Part shown: in pieces, positions 33,532 through 43,216 of the stretch
How the letters are laid out: the number at the start of each line of letters is the position of its first letter
How positions within the stretch are numbered: position 1 is the first letter of the stretch
Assembly (NCBI RefSeq): GCF_014270065.1
Contig: NZ_JACNME010000005.1
Span: 186,001 to 250,000, forward strand
DNA from: Quadrisphaera sp. RL12-1S
GTDB lineage: Bacteria > Actinomycetota > Actinomycetes > Actinomycetales > Quadrisphaeraceae
Length of the DNA: 64,000 nucleotides
Reading direction: 5' to 3'
The notes under the pieces: model-generated
The model's input: the letters and a program-made list of their open reading frames with translations, nothing else
Told to the model about the DNA's origin: nothing
Database searches by the model: none
Made by a program: the position numbers and the translations under genes

Positions 33532-35883
33532 ATGACCTCCAGCGCACCCCCGCGGTGGGCCCTGGGCGACCCCGCCGAGGACCCCACCTCCGGGAGCGCC
33601 CCGGAGGAGCCCTTCGACCTCGACACCGAGGCTGACGACCCGGACCACCCGGCTGAGGCGGGGGCCCGCTTCAGCACCTCCTGGTGGACCCACCAGCTGA
33701 CGTCCGACCCGCTGACGGGGACGATCGCCGAGCGCCGCCGGATCCGACCCGCCGTAGCGGCGCTGGTCGCCTGCGAGCCCGGCGCGACCGTCATCGCCGG
33801 GGTCGACGCCCTGCACACCGCCCTGAACACCTCTGGCACGGGCGCGGGTGTGGGCCTGAGCAGCCGGGAGTGGACCGAGGTCACCGCCGCGGTGGAGCGG
33901 GCCACCTCCTACCTGTTCGCTGTCAAGCTCGCCACCATCGCCGGGCTGGACGCCGCCAAGCTGTCCGAACGACCCTCACGCGCGGCGGCCAGAGACTCCC
34001 GCCGACCCGCCTCCGATGAGCTGGCCCCTGTGCTGCGGATCTCCGGACGCACCGCCACATCCCTGGTCGGCCTGGCCCGCCAGGCCGCCGACCTGCCTGC
34101 CGCCGAAGAGGCCCTCCTGGCCGGGGTGATGACCGCAGCGCAGTTCCAGGTCCTGGCCGACATCTGCCGGCGGCTGCCCGATGGTCCCGACGGAGACCGC
34201 GCACGGGCCCAGGTGGAAGCCCAGGCCGTCAAGGCAGCGGCCACCTTGAGCCGGACCCGGCTGCTCGACGCCCTGCACGAGGCCGCCCTGGCGGCAGATC
34301 CGGGGTTCGCGGCGCGGTCGATGGCGGCGGGGGTCGAGCAGCGCGACGTGGTCCTGCGGCCTTCCTCGGTGCCGGGCTGCCAGCAGGTGGTCGCCACCCT
34401 GGAGACCGCCGACGCGGCGCGGGTGTGGCAGGTGATCCAGCAGATCGCCGCCCAGGCCAAGGACGGGGACACCTACGCCCCCGACACCACCGCCGACGGG
34501 CCCGAGCAGGACCACGAGGAGGAGCTGCGCAGCCTGGCCCAGCGCCGCGCTGACGTCTTCGTCAGCCTGGTCGTGGGGGACTTCTCCCCGACCCCGCAGA
34601 TCATCGCCGAGGCTCTGGGACAGCCAGCCCCCGATGCTGACGGCGACAGCGACGACGACGACGGCGACGACGACGAGGACGGGCAGGACGCCGGGTCCCC
34701 CGGTCAGCCACCGGTGGGCGAGCTCGCCCCGGACACCCGCAAGCCGGTGCGCATCCCCACCCCTGAGCAGCGGGCGCGCCTCTCCGAGATCCACATCGTG
34801 GTCCTGGCCGATGACCTCGCCGACCTTGACGACCCCGAAGACCCCGACGGGCCGAGCAGCGACCCAGATGACGGCCCAAGGGACGGCCCTGGCGGTGAAG
34901 ACCCACCGCCGGGTCCGAGCAGCCCGAGCCCGCCGCTGGCCGACACCTTCGGGACCCCGCCGAGCAGCGCTCCACCCTGCCCGCCACGAGAACGACCCCG
35001 CTCCACAACTGCACCCGCCTCCCCCAAGCCCACCGGCCAGCCCACGACGGCGCCGGTGCCCACCCCGCCACGCCCCCGCAGCCCCCAGAACACCCAGAAC
35101 ACCCAGAGCGCCCGAGCCCCCGGGGCGCCTGCGCCTGCCCCCATCAGTGCACGGGGCGCGCAGCGGCTGCGGGCTGCTCGTGCTGCTCGCTCCGCCCGCC
35201 GCGCCCTGGCCGGGTACGGACCCTTCGGCCACGTCCCCGGCATCGGACGCCTCGCCCCCCACACCACCCGCACCGCGGTCCGCGCAGCCCGCTGGCGGCG
35301 CCTGGTCGCCGACCCCACCACCGGGGTGCTGACCCACCGCTCCCGCTGGACCCTGCCCGCCCCCGACACCCTCCCCACCCTCACCACCCGCAGCACCACC
35401 CAGCACCTGGCGCTGCTGCTGGCCCAGACCGCAGCCCCCGACCCGAACGACCCCGCAACCCGCATCGAAGTCACCTACCGACCCTCAGTGCTGCTGGCCG
35501 CCCACGTGCGCACCCGCGACGGGGTCTGCATCTCCCCGGTCTGCCACCACAGCGCCCGCGCCGGGGCCACCCAGCTGGACCACACCACCGCCTGGGGCCC
35601 GGCGACCCCCACCCGCCTGCGCGGAGGACTCACCCAAGCCGGCAACCTCGGCTGCATCTGCCAGCGCTGGCACACCGCCAAGACCCACGGCGGCTGGGAC
35701 CTGACCCAGCCCAGCCCCGGCACCTTCACCTGGACCTCACCGACCGGACGGGTCTACCACCGCAGCGCCACCCCCCTGCTGCCCGACCTCACCGACGTCC
35801 TCGGCGCCGACCCGTGGAGTGCTCCTGGACCGCACAGTCGGGCCGACGCATCGGCCGGCCCTCACGCCGGGCAGGCCCGGTAG
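33532..35883 (+). CDS. DUF222 / HNH endonuclease-signature protein
   Basis: A 783-residue member of the 13E12-type DUF222 family that is abundant in actinobacteria. The DUF222 region spans about 80-350. A disordered Asp- and then Pro-rich insert (about 365-540) links it to a basic stretch and the C-terminal HNH domain (about 655-715): C-I-S-P-V-C, then Q-L-D-H-T-T-A-W (D-H), and G-N-L-G-C-I-C-Q-R-W-H (N, C, H). Zinc-type Cys pairs are intact. TAGCGT (33519-33524) is 7 nt before the ATG. Role unsettled. The 3' end overlaps the convergent GH114 gene by 22 bp. Confidence 0.85.
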   Translation: MTSSAPPRWALGDPAEDPTSGSAPEEPFDLDTEADDPDHPAEAGARFSTSWWTHQLTSDPLTGTIAERRRIRPAVAALVACEPGATVIAGVDALHTALNTSGTGAGVGLSSREWTEVTAAVERATSYLFAVKLATIAGLDAAKLSERPSRAAARDSRRPASDELAPVLRISGRTATSLVGLARQAADLPAAEEALLAGVMTAAQFQVLADICRRLPDGPDGDRARAQVEAQAVKAAATLSRTRLLDALHEAALAADPGFAARSMAAGVEQRDVVLRPSSVPGCQQVVATLETADAARVWQVIQQIAAQAKDGDTYAPDTTADGPEQDHEEELRSLAQRRADVFVSLVVGDFSPTPQIIAEALGQPAPDADGDSDDDDGDDDEDGQDAGSPGQPPVGELAPDTRKPVRIPTPEQRARLSEIHIVVLADDLADLDDPEDPDGPSSDPDDGPRDGPGGEDPPPGPSSPSPPLADTFGTPPSSAPPCPPRERPRSTTAPASPKPTGQPTTAPVPTPPRPRSPQNTQNTQSARAPGAPAPAPISARGAQRLRAARAARSARRALAGYGPFGHVPGIGRLAPHTTRTAVRAARWRRLVADPTTGVLTHRSRWTLPAPDTLPTLTTRSTTQHLALLLAQTAAPDPNDPATRIEVTYRPSVLLAAHVRTRDGVCISPVCHHSARAGATQLDHTTAWGPATPTRLRGGLTQAGNLGCICQRWHTAKTHGGWDLTQPSPGTFTWTSPTGRVYHRSATPLLPDLTDVLGADPWSAPGPHSRADASAGPHAGQAR

Positions 35884-36710
35884 GCGTAGCCGGCGTCGTC
35901 GGGGGTGAGCAGGTCGTGGTCGCGCAGCACCCGCTGCAGACCGCCGCTGCGGCCACGGGCCTCGGCGCACACCCGCGCGAAGCCGTCGGCACCCAGCTCG
36001 TCGGTGTACTCGACGTCGAGCACCACCGGGTAGTGGTCGGTGTAGGCGCTGCACTCGTCGAAGGCCTCGCAGGACTCGGCCACCGCCAGGTCGTACCCGG
36101 CGGCGCGCAGCCGTGCTGACAGCTCGGGGGCGTTCTTCTGCGCGACCGCCAGCCCCGCCTGGTGCGCGACCCGGGCGTACTCCACCGCCAGCGTGGTGGC
36201 GCCCTGGGCGGTCAGGTGCCCCTGCGAGCGGGTCCAGCTGTCGAGGTTGTCGACCTCCACGGCGTCGAACCCCGAGGCCGCGCAGCCGCGGATCCAGGGC
36301 CCCACGAGGTCCAGCAGCGCCGCGCGCTTCACGGGGGTGGAGGTGTCCAGCAGCAGCTCGTCCGGCCAGTCCGGGTCGGCCAGGGGCCCGTCGGCGGTCT
36401 GCACCACCAGGTCGGGGTGTGCCGCGGCGAAGGCCGCGGAGTCGGCCGGCTGGGTCTGGAACCCGTTGACGTAGCAGACGTCGTACCCCAGGCCCGCGGG
36501 CCGCTCGGTCCGGTCGCGGGCCACCACGGTGACGCCCTCGGCCGGGGTGTAGCCACCGCCGAGCTGGTAGTCGAAGCGGGCACCGGCGGGCGGCAGCGCC
36601 CAGGCGCCCTGCCCGCGGATGGGCGCCGGTACCGCGCCGGCGCAGCCGGCGAGCAGCACCGCGACGACACCGGCCGCGAGCGCGGGGACGCCGGCGCGGC
36701 TGACGGGCAC
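35862..36710 (-). CDS. Endo-alpha-1,4-polygalactosaminidase (GH114)-type lipoprotein
   Basis: A 282-residue exported protein with lipobox L-L-A-G-C (Cys about 23). The barrel shows F-D-Y-Q-L-G-G-G-Y, Y-D-V-C-Y-V-N-G-F-Q (about 75-84), G-F-D-A-V-E-V-D-N-L-D (about 147-157) with likely catalytic acids, and V-A-Q-K-N-A-P-E-L. This is the GH114 pattern; members cut galactosamine-containing polysaccharides. TAGCGT (36722-36717) lies 6 nt before the GTG. It may act on surface or biofilm polymer. Confidence 0.83.
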   Translation of the reverse strand: MPVSRAGVPALAAGVVAVLLAGCAGAVPAPIRGQGAWALPPAGARFDYQLGGGYTPAEGVTVVARDRTERPAGLGYDVCYVNGFQTQPADSAAFAAAHPDLVVQTADGPLADPDWPDELLLDTSTPVKRAALLDLVGPWIRGCAASGFDAVEVDNLDSWTRSQGHLTAQGATTLAVEYARVAHQAGLAVAQKNAPELSARLRAAGYDLAVAESCEAFDECSAYTDHYPVVLDVEYTDELGADGFARVCAEARGRSGGLQRVLRDHDLLTPDDAGYAYRACPA

Positions 36711-36749
36711 CCGGTCACGCTAGCGAGGAGGGGCTGGGATGCTGCGGGC

Positions 36750-37412
36750 ATGGCCGTCCACCACGCCGCCACGATCGTCCCCACCAAGGCGGAGCTGCTG
36801 GCGGCCTGGGTGCCCGCCCAGCCGTGGGCCGCAGGCGCCGACACGTCCTCGCTCACCAAGGTCGGCTCGTACCGCTTCGACGACCCGGCCGGCGAGGTGG
36901 GGGTGGAGACGCACGTGCTGGCCACCGCCGACGGGCAGGTGCTCCACGTGCCGCTGACGTACCGCGGAGCCCCGCGCGCCGGCGGCGAGGGCTCGCTGGT
37001 CACCACGATGACCCACACCACGCTGGGTGACCGCTGGGTCTACGACGCCCGCCACGACCCGGTCTACGCCGCCGCCCTGGCCACCGCGATCGCCACCGGT
37101 GGGCGCGAGGCCGACCTGTTCCTGGCCACTCCGGACGGGCTCGAGCCGCAGCCCGCCTCGGCGCGCGTGCGCGGCAGCGGATCGGGCACCTCCCCCGCGG
37201 CCGGCGCCTGGGCCGACCCGCGCGTGACCGTCGACGGCGCCACGTCGCGCCTCGAGGGTGACGGCGCTGCCCTCACCGTCCTGCACGTCCTGAGCACGAC
37301 GACGACGGTGAGCGCGCCGGCGGACGGGCTCGTGCTGACCGGCACGTGGCCCGGCCAGGAGGAGCCCGTGCTTCTCGCCGAGCACCGGCTTGACGCCGCG
37401 TCAGGGTCCTGA
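36750..37412 (+). CDS. Maltokinase N-terminal cap-like domain protein
   Basis: A 220-residue protein starting M-A-V-H-H-A-A-T-I-V-P-T-K-A-E-L-L-A-A-W, with G-S-Y-R-F-D-D-P-A-G-E-V-G-V-E-T near 45-60 and P-L-T-Y-R-G-A-P near 72-79. This is the cap domain seen at the start of mycobacterial maltokinase, here without the kinase part, as in many stand-alone actinobacterial proteins often mislabelled as glucan-branching. Its role is unknown. It is divergent from the GH114 gene with a 39-bp gap. Confidence 0.8.
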   Translation: MAVHHAATIVPTKAELLAAWVPAQPWAAGADTSSLTKVGSYRFDDPAGEVGVETHVLATADGQVLHVPLTYRGAPRAGGEGSLVTTMTHTTLGDRWVYDARHDPVYAAALATAIATGGREADLFLATPDGLEPQPASARVRGSGSGTSPAAGAWADPRVTVDGATSRLEGDGAALTVLHVLSTTTTVSAPADGLVLTGTWPGQEEPVLLAEHRLDAASGS

Positions 37413-37417
37413 CCGGG

Positions 37418-38455
37418 TCACGCGCTCGGAGCGTCCTGCAGGGAGTCGCGCTGGACGAGCTCGCAGGGCACGAGCTCGCGGCCCTCTGGCTGACGGCGTC
37501 CGAGGAGGATCTCCCCTGCGCGCCGCCCCATCTCGGCGTGCGGGAGCTCCACCGTGGTGAGCGCCGGCCGGACTCCGTCAGCGATCTCCGGGATGTCGTC
37601 GAACCCGACGATGCTCACCTCGCCGGGCACCGAGACGCCCAGGTCCCTCATGGCGAGCATCGCCCCGATGGCCATGAAGTCGTTCCCGCACACCAGGGCG
37701 GTGGGTCGGTGCCCGGAGAAGGCCTCGCGCGCTTGGTGGTACGCGGACTCCAGGGTGTAGTCCCCGAAGCTGACCTTCTGCTCGGCCGGGTCGAGACCAG
37801 CCGCGCGGGTGGCATCGACGAAGGCGCGTGAGCGTTGGACGGCTGCGTACTCCGACGGCCGTCCGCCGAGGTAGGCGGTGCGGTGGTGGCCGCGCTGCAC
37901 CACCGCCGAGGCCGCTGCCAGGCCACCGGCGTACTCGTCGGCGAGCAGCACGGCGGAGTCGTCGGGCTCGGCAGGCCAGCAGTTGAGGTAGATCGTGCGG
38001 GTGTCCCCGAGCAGCGGGCTGGGGTGAACCGCCATCGGCTCGATGGAGACGAAGACCAGGGCCGCCACCCCGCGGTCGATGAGCGCGGTGACGGCGGCGT
38101 CGTTGCTGGCCGGGTCGTCATCGGTCTCGATGAGCATGGGCACCACGCCCGAGCCGGCGAGGGCTCCCTGCAGCCCGCTGAGCATGCGGCCGGCGAACAG
38201 GGGACCGATGACGCGGTTGGTGATGACGCCGACGGTGTCGGCCTGCTGCATGCGCAGCGAGCGGGCGAGGCGGTTGGGCCGGAACTCCAGCTCCTTGGCG
38301 GCTCGCCTCACCTTCTGGCGGGTCAGGTCGGCGATCTGCACGGTCTTGCTGTCGTTGAGGACCAGGGAGACGGTGGAGACCGAGACGCCGGCCCGGCGGG
38401 CCACGTCGGCCATGGTCACCCGGCCGGCGGGCTTGTTGCTGGCCTGAGGCGTCAT
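37418..38455 (-). CDS. LacI-family regulator of the fructoside operon
   Basis: A 345-residue LacI/GalR protein: HTH V-T-M-A-D-V-A-R-R-A-G-V-S-V-S-T-V-S-L-V-L-N (about 13-34), hinge R-P-N-R-L-A-R-S-L-R, and a periplasmic-binding-like sugar domain (V-G-V-I-T-N, I-V-G-F-D-D-I-P-E-I). The ATG at 38455 follows AAGGACC. It lies 174 bp downstream of the GH32 gene on the same strand. The tandem operators at 43249-43285, upstream of the operon's first gene, have LacI-family form, so it most likely represses the operon until the sugar arrives. Confidence 0.9.
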   Translation of the reverse strand: MTPQASNKPAGRVTMADVARRAGVSVSTVSLVLNDSKTVQIADLTRQKVRRAAKELEFRPNRLARSLRMQQADTVGVITNRVIGPLFAGRMLSGLQGALAGSGVVPMLIETDDDPASNDAAVTALIDRGVAALVFVSIEPMAVHPSPLLGDTRTIYLNCWPAEPDDSAVLLADEYAGGLAAASAVVQRGHHRTAYLGGRPSEYAAVQRSRAFVDATRAAGLDPAEQKVSFGDYTLESAYHQAREAFSGHRPTALVCGNDFMAIGAMLAMRDLGVSVPGEVSIVGFDDIPEIADGVRPALTTVELPHAEMGRRAGEILLGRRQPEGRELVPCELVQRDSLQDAPSA

Positions 38456-38629
38456 GGTGGGGTCCTTCGTCCTGGGTCGGTGCTCCGAGGTGCGAGTGCT
38501 GGGCGCACCGCTGGTCCGCCGCCGTCGGGCGAGGCTCAGCAGACAGGATGCCCGATCCCCAGGGTGGCCAGGAGGGTCAGCGCCGGAGCACCGGCCCTCC
38601 TGGACCTGCACCAGCCTTTCAGCCGACCG

Positions 38630-39955
38630 TCATCGGAGGTGCCAGAGCCGGGCGCCGGGCACTGACTGCACCTTCCACGGCGGCGGCGTGGTCGGGTAGG
38701 CGCGCGCCGAGATGGCGCGACCCGCGGCGGTGAACACCTCGATGACGGAACCGTCCACGAAGACCCTGACAGCCCACGGCTGCGTGCCGCCGGCCAGCGC
38801 GCCCGGCGCCGTGACGACACCGCGGTGCGCGCGGTGGTCCAGGCTCGCACGGTCGTGGTCGAGGGTCACGGTGTCGGCCTCGAGGTCGACCGTGATGACG
38901 ACCTCCTCCCCCGCGCCGAAGCTCAGCCGGGTGGCGGCCGAGGCCATCGGCAGCTCCAGCTCGAAGCAGGTCGTGTCCAGCAGCGCGCCGTCGGCCTCCT
39001 GGGCGTCGCCAGCGCGGAGGGTGTCCATCGCCGGGAGGGGGGCGCTGCGCAGGGTCCCGTCGCCACCGCGGCTGAGCATGCGCGGGAGCGAGATCACTCC
39101 GGCCCAGCCCTGATCGGCCCAAGCGTCGGTCTCGAGCGACTCGCGGAGCCAGCCGAACACCAAGGGGCCGGCGGGACTGTCGCGCATGATCGATGGTGCG
39201 TAGAAGCTGGTGCCGTGGTCGATGGGGTACGGACGCTCGACACCACCGGGAGTGTCGTCGAGCACCAGCACCTTCCCCGTCAGGTAGGCCTGGGCCCAGG
39301 CCGCCACGAGCACCGAGTCGACGCCGCCCACGGTGACCGCCTGCGGGCACTCCCAGCCGGCGCCGGTGTCGTGACCGTCGGCGGTGAGGGACCGGCGGCG
39401 GTGCATCCACTCGCCGCGGTAGGTCCACCCGGTCAGGTCGTCGGAGTCGTAGCGGCGCACGGCCGCCACCTGCCCGGCTCGCTCAGAGCCGACGACCATC
39501 TGCCAGCGCTCGCCGTCGTGCCAGACGAACGGATCGCGGAACATGAGCACGCGCTCCTCGGGCGCGGGGTCATCCACCGCCAGCTCCGGCGCGCTGAAGG
39601 AGGCGCCGCCGTCGAGGGAGACCGCGGTGAGCACCGACTGGAACGGCAGCTCGCGCACGTAGCCCGAGTAGAAGGCCCGCACGTTCCCGTGGGCGTCGAC
39701 GATGGTGTTGCCGGAGTAGACGCCGTCGCGGTCCGGGCCGTCCGGTGTGGAGACCATCGCCGGGCGGTGCAGCTGCCAGCGCACCAGGTCGGTGCTGGTG
39801 GCGTGACCCCACTGGACCGGGGTGGAGGTGTCCAGCACGGGACGGTTCTGGAAGTACAGGTGGGTGGTGCCGCCCACCTGGATCGGGCCGTTGGGGTCGT
39901 TGAGGAACCCCTTCGGAGGACGGACGTGGAAGCGAGGGGTGAGGTGGTCGCTCAT
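38630..39955 (-). CDS. Glycoside hydrolase family 32 (beta-fructosidase)
   Basis: A 441-residue GH32 enzyme. The three active-site motifs are visible: F-L-N-D-P-N-G (nucleophile Asp about 20), F-R-D-P-F-V-W (transition-state Asp about 140) and W-E-C-P-Q-A (acid/base Glu about 201). The C-terminal beta-sandwich ends with R-V-F-V-D-G-S-V-I-E-V-F. No signal peptide, so it acts in the cytosol on imported sucrose or fructo-oligosaccharides. Its ATG overlaps the upstream permease stop (ATGA). Confidence 0.94.
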   Translation of the reverse strand: MSDHLTPRFHVRPPKGFLNDPNGPIQVGGTTHLYFQNRPVLDTSTPVQWGHATSTDLVRWQLHRPAMVSTPDGPDRDGVYSGNTIVDAHGNVRAFYSGYVRELPFQSVLTAVSLDGGASFSAPELAVDDPAPEERVLMFRDPFVWHDGERWQMVVGSERAGQVAAVRRYDSDDLTGWTYRGEWMHRRRSLTADGHDTGAGWECPQAVTVGGVDSVLVAAWAQAYLTGKVLVLDDTPGGVERPYPIDHGTSFYAPSIMRDSPAGPLVFGWLRESLETDAWADQGWAGVISLPRMLSRGGDGTLRSAPLPAMDTLRAGDAQEADGALLDTTCFELELPMASAATRLSFGAGEEVVITVDLEADTVTLDHDRASLDHRAHRGVVTAPGALAGGTQPWAVRVFVDGSVIEVFTAAGRAISARAYPTTPPPWKVQSVPGARLWHLR

Positions 39956-40854
39956 CGGAATGATCCCGCCGTGATTCCTTCGATGAAGTAGCGCTGGGCG
40001 AAGATGAACAGCAGGACGCTGGGGATCATCGCCAGCACCACGCCGGCCAGGACGACCGAGATCGACCCCGTGCCGAGGTTGCCCTGCAGGCCCACCAGGC
40101 CCAGCGGGAGGGTGTAGTTGTCCTGCGTCTGCAGGAAGATCAGCGGCCGGTAGAACTCGGCCCAGAACCCAGAGAAGTTGAGGATCGCCAGGGTGGCGAT
40201 CGCCGGGCCGGCCATGCGGGCGTAGACCAGCGAGAAGACCTGGAAGTAGCTGGCGCCGTCGATGGTGGCGGCCTCGCCGAGCTCCTTGGGCATCTGCAGG
40301 AAGTACTGCCGCATGAGGAAGGTGCCGAACGCGCTGCCAAGTGCGGGGATCACCAGGCTCCCGAGGCTGTCGCTCAGGCCCATGTACCTGACGATCACGA
40401 AGACCGGGATGATGATCGTCTGGAGCGGCACCATCATCGTGGCCAGGAAGGCGAAGAAGATGGCGTTGCGGCCCGGGAACTTCAGCATCGCGAAGGCGTA
40501 GCCGGACAGCATGCACGTGACGGTCTGCCCCGCGACGATCAGCAGCGTCACGATCACGCTGTTGAGGAAGAACCGCCCGATCGGGATCTGCTCGAAGACG
40601 GCCGCGTAGTTGGAGAAGTCCGGGTGCAGCGGCAGCCACTGCGGCGGGTTGGTGAAGGACTCCGCCGGCGTGCGCAGCGATGTGGTGAGGGTCCACAGCA
40701 GCGGGCCGAGGGCGGTCACCGCCGCCACCACGAGGACGACGATGCCGAGGCTGCGTCCGACGGCCCTGGTCAGGCCTCCGACGGTGGACGCGGTGCGGGG
40801 CAAGGGTGTCGGGGTGTCGGAGATCGACGGCTTCGCCGGGGCGGTCAGGCTCAC
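39952..40854 (-). CDS. Fructoside ABC transporter permease (MalG-type)
   Basis: A 300-residue permease with six helices and the EAA loop E-A-A-T-I-D-G-A-S (about 192-200). The GTG at 40854 overlaps the previous TGA (GTGA) and its own stop overlaps the GH32 ATG, so all three are coupled. No ATPase gene is present in the operon. Confidence 0.93.
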   Translation of the reverse strand: MSLTAPAKPSISDTPTPLPRTASTVGGLTRAVGRSLGIVVLVVAAVTALGPLLWTLTTSLRTPAESFTNPPQWLPLHPDFSNYAAVFEQIPIGRFFLNSVIVTLLIVAGQTVTCMLSGYAFAMLKFPGRNAIFFAFLATMMVPLQTIIIPVFVIVRYMGLSDSLGSLVIPALGSAFGTFLMRQYFLQMPKELGEAATIDGASYFQVFSLVYARMAGPAIATLAILNFSGFWAEFYRPLIFLQTQDNYTLPLGLVGLQGNLGTGSISVVLAGVVLAMIPSVLLFIFAQRYFIEGITAGSFR

Positions 40855-41801
40855 TGGTAGAACACCCACTTCCGGGCAGCGAGGAACTGCAGCCCGGTGA
40901 CCGCGAGGATCATCAGGAGCAGGATGATGGAGATCGCCGAGCCGTAGCCGAACTGCAGGTTCTGGAAGGCGCTCTGGTACATGACGATCGTCGTCGTCGT
41001 GGTAGCCGTCCCGGGCCCGCCCTTGGTCATGATGTAAGGCTGGTCGAACAGCTGCATGGCGTTGATGAACGCCACCACCCCCGCGAAGAGGATGGTCGGG
41101 GAGATCAGCGGCACCTTGATCCGGATGAGCGTGGCCCACGGCTTGGCGCCGTCGATGGACGCCGCCTCGAGGATCTCCTTGGGCACGGACATCAGCGCGG
41201 CCACGAAGAGCACGAAGGTGAAGCCGACCTGCTGCCAGACCGCGACGAGCACGATGGTGACGAAGGCGCCGAAGCCGGAGGTCAGCCACGGCACGCTGCT
41301 CAGGCCGACCAGCTGCAGGTAGTAGTTGATCAGTCCGAACTTGTAGTCGAACATGTAGCCCATGAAGATCGAGACGGCTGCCGTCGAGGCGAGCAGTGGC
41401 AGGTAGAACGCCGTCCGGAAGAACGTCCGCGCGACGTCGGACCGGCGCTGGTTCACCAGCACGGCCAGCCCAAGCCCGAGCGCGAGCTGGAGCACCACGA
41501 CCGAGATGGCCATGAGGATGGTGACCCTGAAGGAGCTCAGGACGGCCGCGTCGCCGGCCATGCGGACGTAGTTGTCCGCGCCGACGAACTGCGGGTCGCT
41601 GATGACGTCCCAGGAGAAGAAGGACAGCCCGAACGAGGCCAGGATCGGCAGGCCCGTGAAGACAGTCACGAACAGGACCGACAAAGAGATCATCGCATAG
41701 CCGAAGCGCGCCTCCCGGCGTGCCCGGCGGCGCGATGCGTGCGTCGCCGGGCGCGCCAGGGTGCTGATCAGCGCGCTTCCGGGATCGGAAGCGACGGCCA
41801 T
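40851..41801 (-). CDS. Fructoside ABC transporter permease (MalF-type)
   Basis: A 316-residue permease: basic N-terminal tail, six helices, EAA loop E-A-A-S-I-D-G-A-K (about 215-223). The ATG at 41801 shares a base with the binding-protein stop (TGATG), which fixes the start. It pairs with the MalG-type permease downstream. Confidence 0.93.
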   Translation of the reverse strand: MAVASDPGSALISTLARPATHASRRRARREARFGYAMISLSVLFVTVFTGLPILASFGLSFFSWDVISDPQFVGADNYVRMAGDAAVLSSFRVTILMAISVVVLQLALGLGLAVLVNQRRSDVARTFFRTAFYLPLLASTAAVSIFMGYMFDYKFGLINYYLQLVGLSSVPWLTSGFGAFVTIVLVAVWQQVGFTFVLFVAALMSVPKEILEAASIDGAKPWATLIRIKVPLISPTILFAGVVAFINAMQLFDQPYIMTKGGPGTATTTTTIVMYQSAFQNLQFGYGSAISIILLLMILAVTGLQFLAARKWVFYQ

Positions 41802-43216
41802 CAGCTGGCTCCAGCCGCCTTCTCGAGATCCGCCTGGAGACCGTCGAGAGCGGTCTTGGCGTCGCCACCGGAGAACGCCTCGGTGGTGCGCTGGTTGAGC
41901 GCCGTCGCCATCGCGTTGTAGTACGGAGGCGCGGGGATCGGGGCCGTGTCGGGGTGGTCGGTCAGCGTGCCGTAGAAGACCGACCAGTTGGCCGGGCCCG
42001 TGGTCGCGTACCGCTCCGCGGTCATGAGCGACTTGCGGGCCGGGGTGGTGACGTTGCCGGGGAAGAGGATGTCGAAGCTCTCCGGCGCGGCGAGGAGCTT
42101 GAGCACCTCCCAGGCGAGGTCCTTCTTCTTGGAGCTGTCGAAGATGGCGTAGCCGCCGGTGCCGAAGAGGTGGCGCTGCGACTTCCACTTGGGGAAGAGC
42201 TGCACGTTGAAGGACCCGTCGGCCATGCCTGCGTTGTGCAGGCCACCGGCCCAGAAGCCGCCGCCGATGGCCATCCCGATCCGGCCGGACTGGAACAAGC
42301 CCTGCAGGGTCTGCCCACCACCCACGTCGGGCGAGGGGGAGAGAGCGGCCTTCTTGAGCTCGACCATGTACTCAAGCGCCTCGACCGTGCCCGCGGAGTT
42401 GGCCGTGGGGGTGCCCCACTTCCAGCCGCCGCCGCGGCCCTGCGCCGCCGAGTTCCCGGCGTAGGCGGTGCTCCACAGCCAGTCGCCGCCGTCGTACTTG
42501 CTCTCCTCGAGCAGGTTGGCGTTGTTGGCGTACATGAAGGACGTCCAGCTGCCCCACAGCCGGACGACCCAGTCGAAGGCGTTGATGTCGCTGCCGAGCT
42601 TGGAGATGGCGGTGGCGTTGGACTGGAACTGGTCCAGGGTCCAGTCGCCGGTGGGCTCGGCGATGCCCGCCTTCTTGTAGAGGTCGGTGCTGTAGAACAT
42701 GTTGCCCGCGTTGAAGTCCGTGGGGAGCTCGAAGAGGCTGCCCTGGAACATCATGGCTTCGACCAGCGACGGGTGGACGTCGGAGAAGTAGTCCTTGAGC
42801 TGGCTCATGTCGCGCTTGACGTAGTCGTCGAGGGGTGCGGCCACGCCCTTGGAGGCCATGAGCTGCAGGCCCTCGGTAGCCACCGAGACGATGTCCGGCG
42901 CATTGCCCGAGGCCAGCTGCGTCAGGACCTTGGCGAAGAAGTCGTTCCAGTCGGTACCGGTGACGCCGGTGACCTCGATGGTGACCTTCTTGTCGAGCTT
43001 CGTCACCGCGGTGGCGAGGCTCTTCTGCAGGGTGTCGGCGGCCTTCTGGTCACCGAAGAGCAGCATCTTCAGGGTGTCCGCGCCGCCGCCGGAGCCGGCG
43101 CTGCCGCCGGAGCCGCACGCCGCGAGGGACGTCGCGCCGGCGGCGGTCAGACCCCCGAACGCGCCCGCCTTCAAGAACGACCGGCGGTCGATGCCGCCGC
43201 TCCACAGACCCGCCAT
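41801..43216 (-). CDS. Fructoside ABC transporter substrate-binding lipoprotein
   Basis: A 471-residue family-1 solute-binding protein. The N-terminus has D-R-R-S-F-L-K (twin-arginine-like, about 10-16) and a lipobox L-A-A-C (Cys about 34), so it may be exported by Tat and then lipidated. GAGAGGAG before the ATG sets the start. It is the first gene of the operon with two permeases and GH32. Ligand is inferred from GH32 to be a fructose-containing sugar. Confidence 0.92.
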   Translation of the reverse strand: MAGLWSGGIDRRSFLKAGAFGGLTAAGATSLAACGSGGSAGSGGGADTLKMLLFGDQKAADTLQKSLATAVTKLDKKVTIEVTGVTGTDWNDFFAKVLTQLASGNAPDIVSVATEGLQLMASKGVAAPLDDYVKRDMSQLKDYFSDVHPSLVEAMMFQGSLFELPTDFNAGNMFYSTDLYKKAGIAEPTGDWTLDQFQSNATAISKLGSDINAFDWVVRLWGSWTSFMYANNANLLEESKYDGGDWLWSTAYAGNSAAQGRGGGWKWGTPTANSAGTVEALEYMVELKKAALSPSPDVGGGQTLQGLFQSGRIGMAIGGGFWAGGLHNAGMADGSFNVQLFPKWKSQRHLFGTGGYAIFDSSKKKDLAWEVLKLLAAPESFDILFPGNVTTPARKSLMTAERYATTGPANWSVFYGTLTDHPDTAPIPAPPYYNAMATALNQRTTEAFSGGDAKTALDGLQADLEKAAGAS

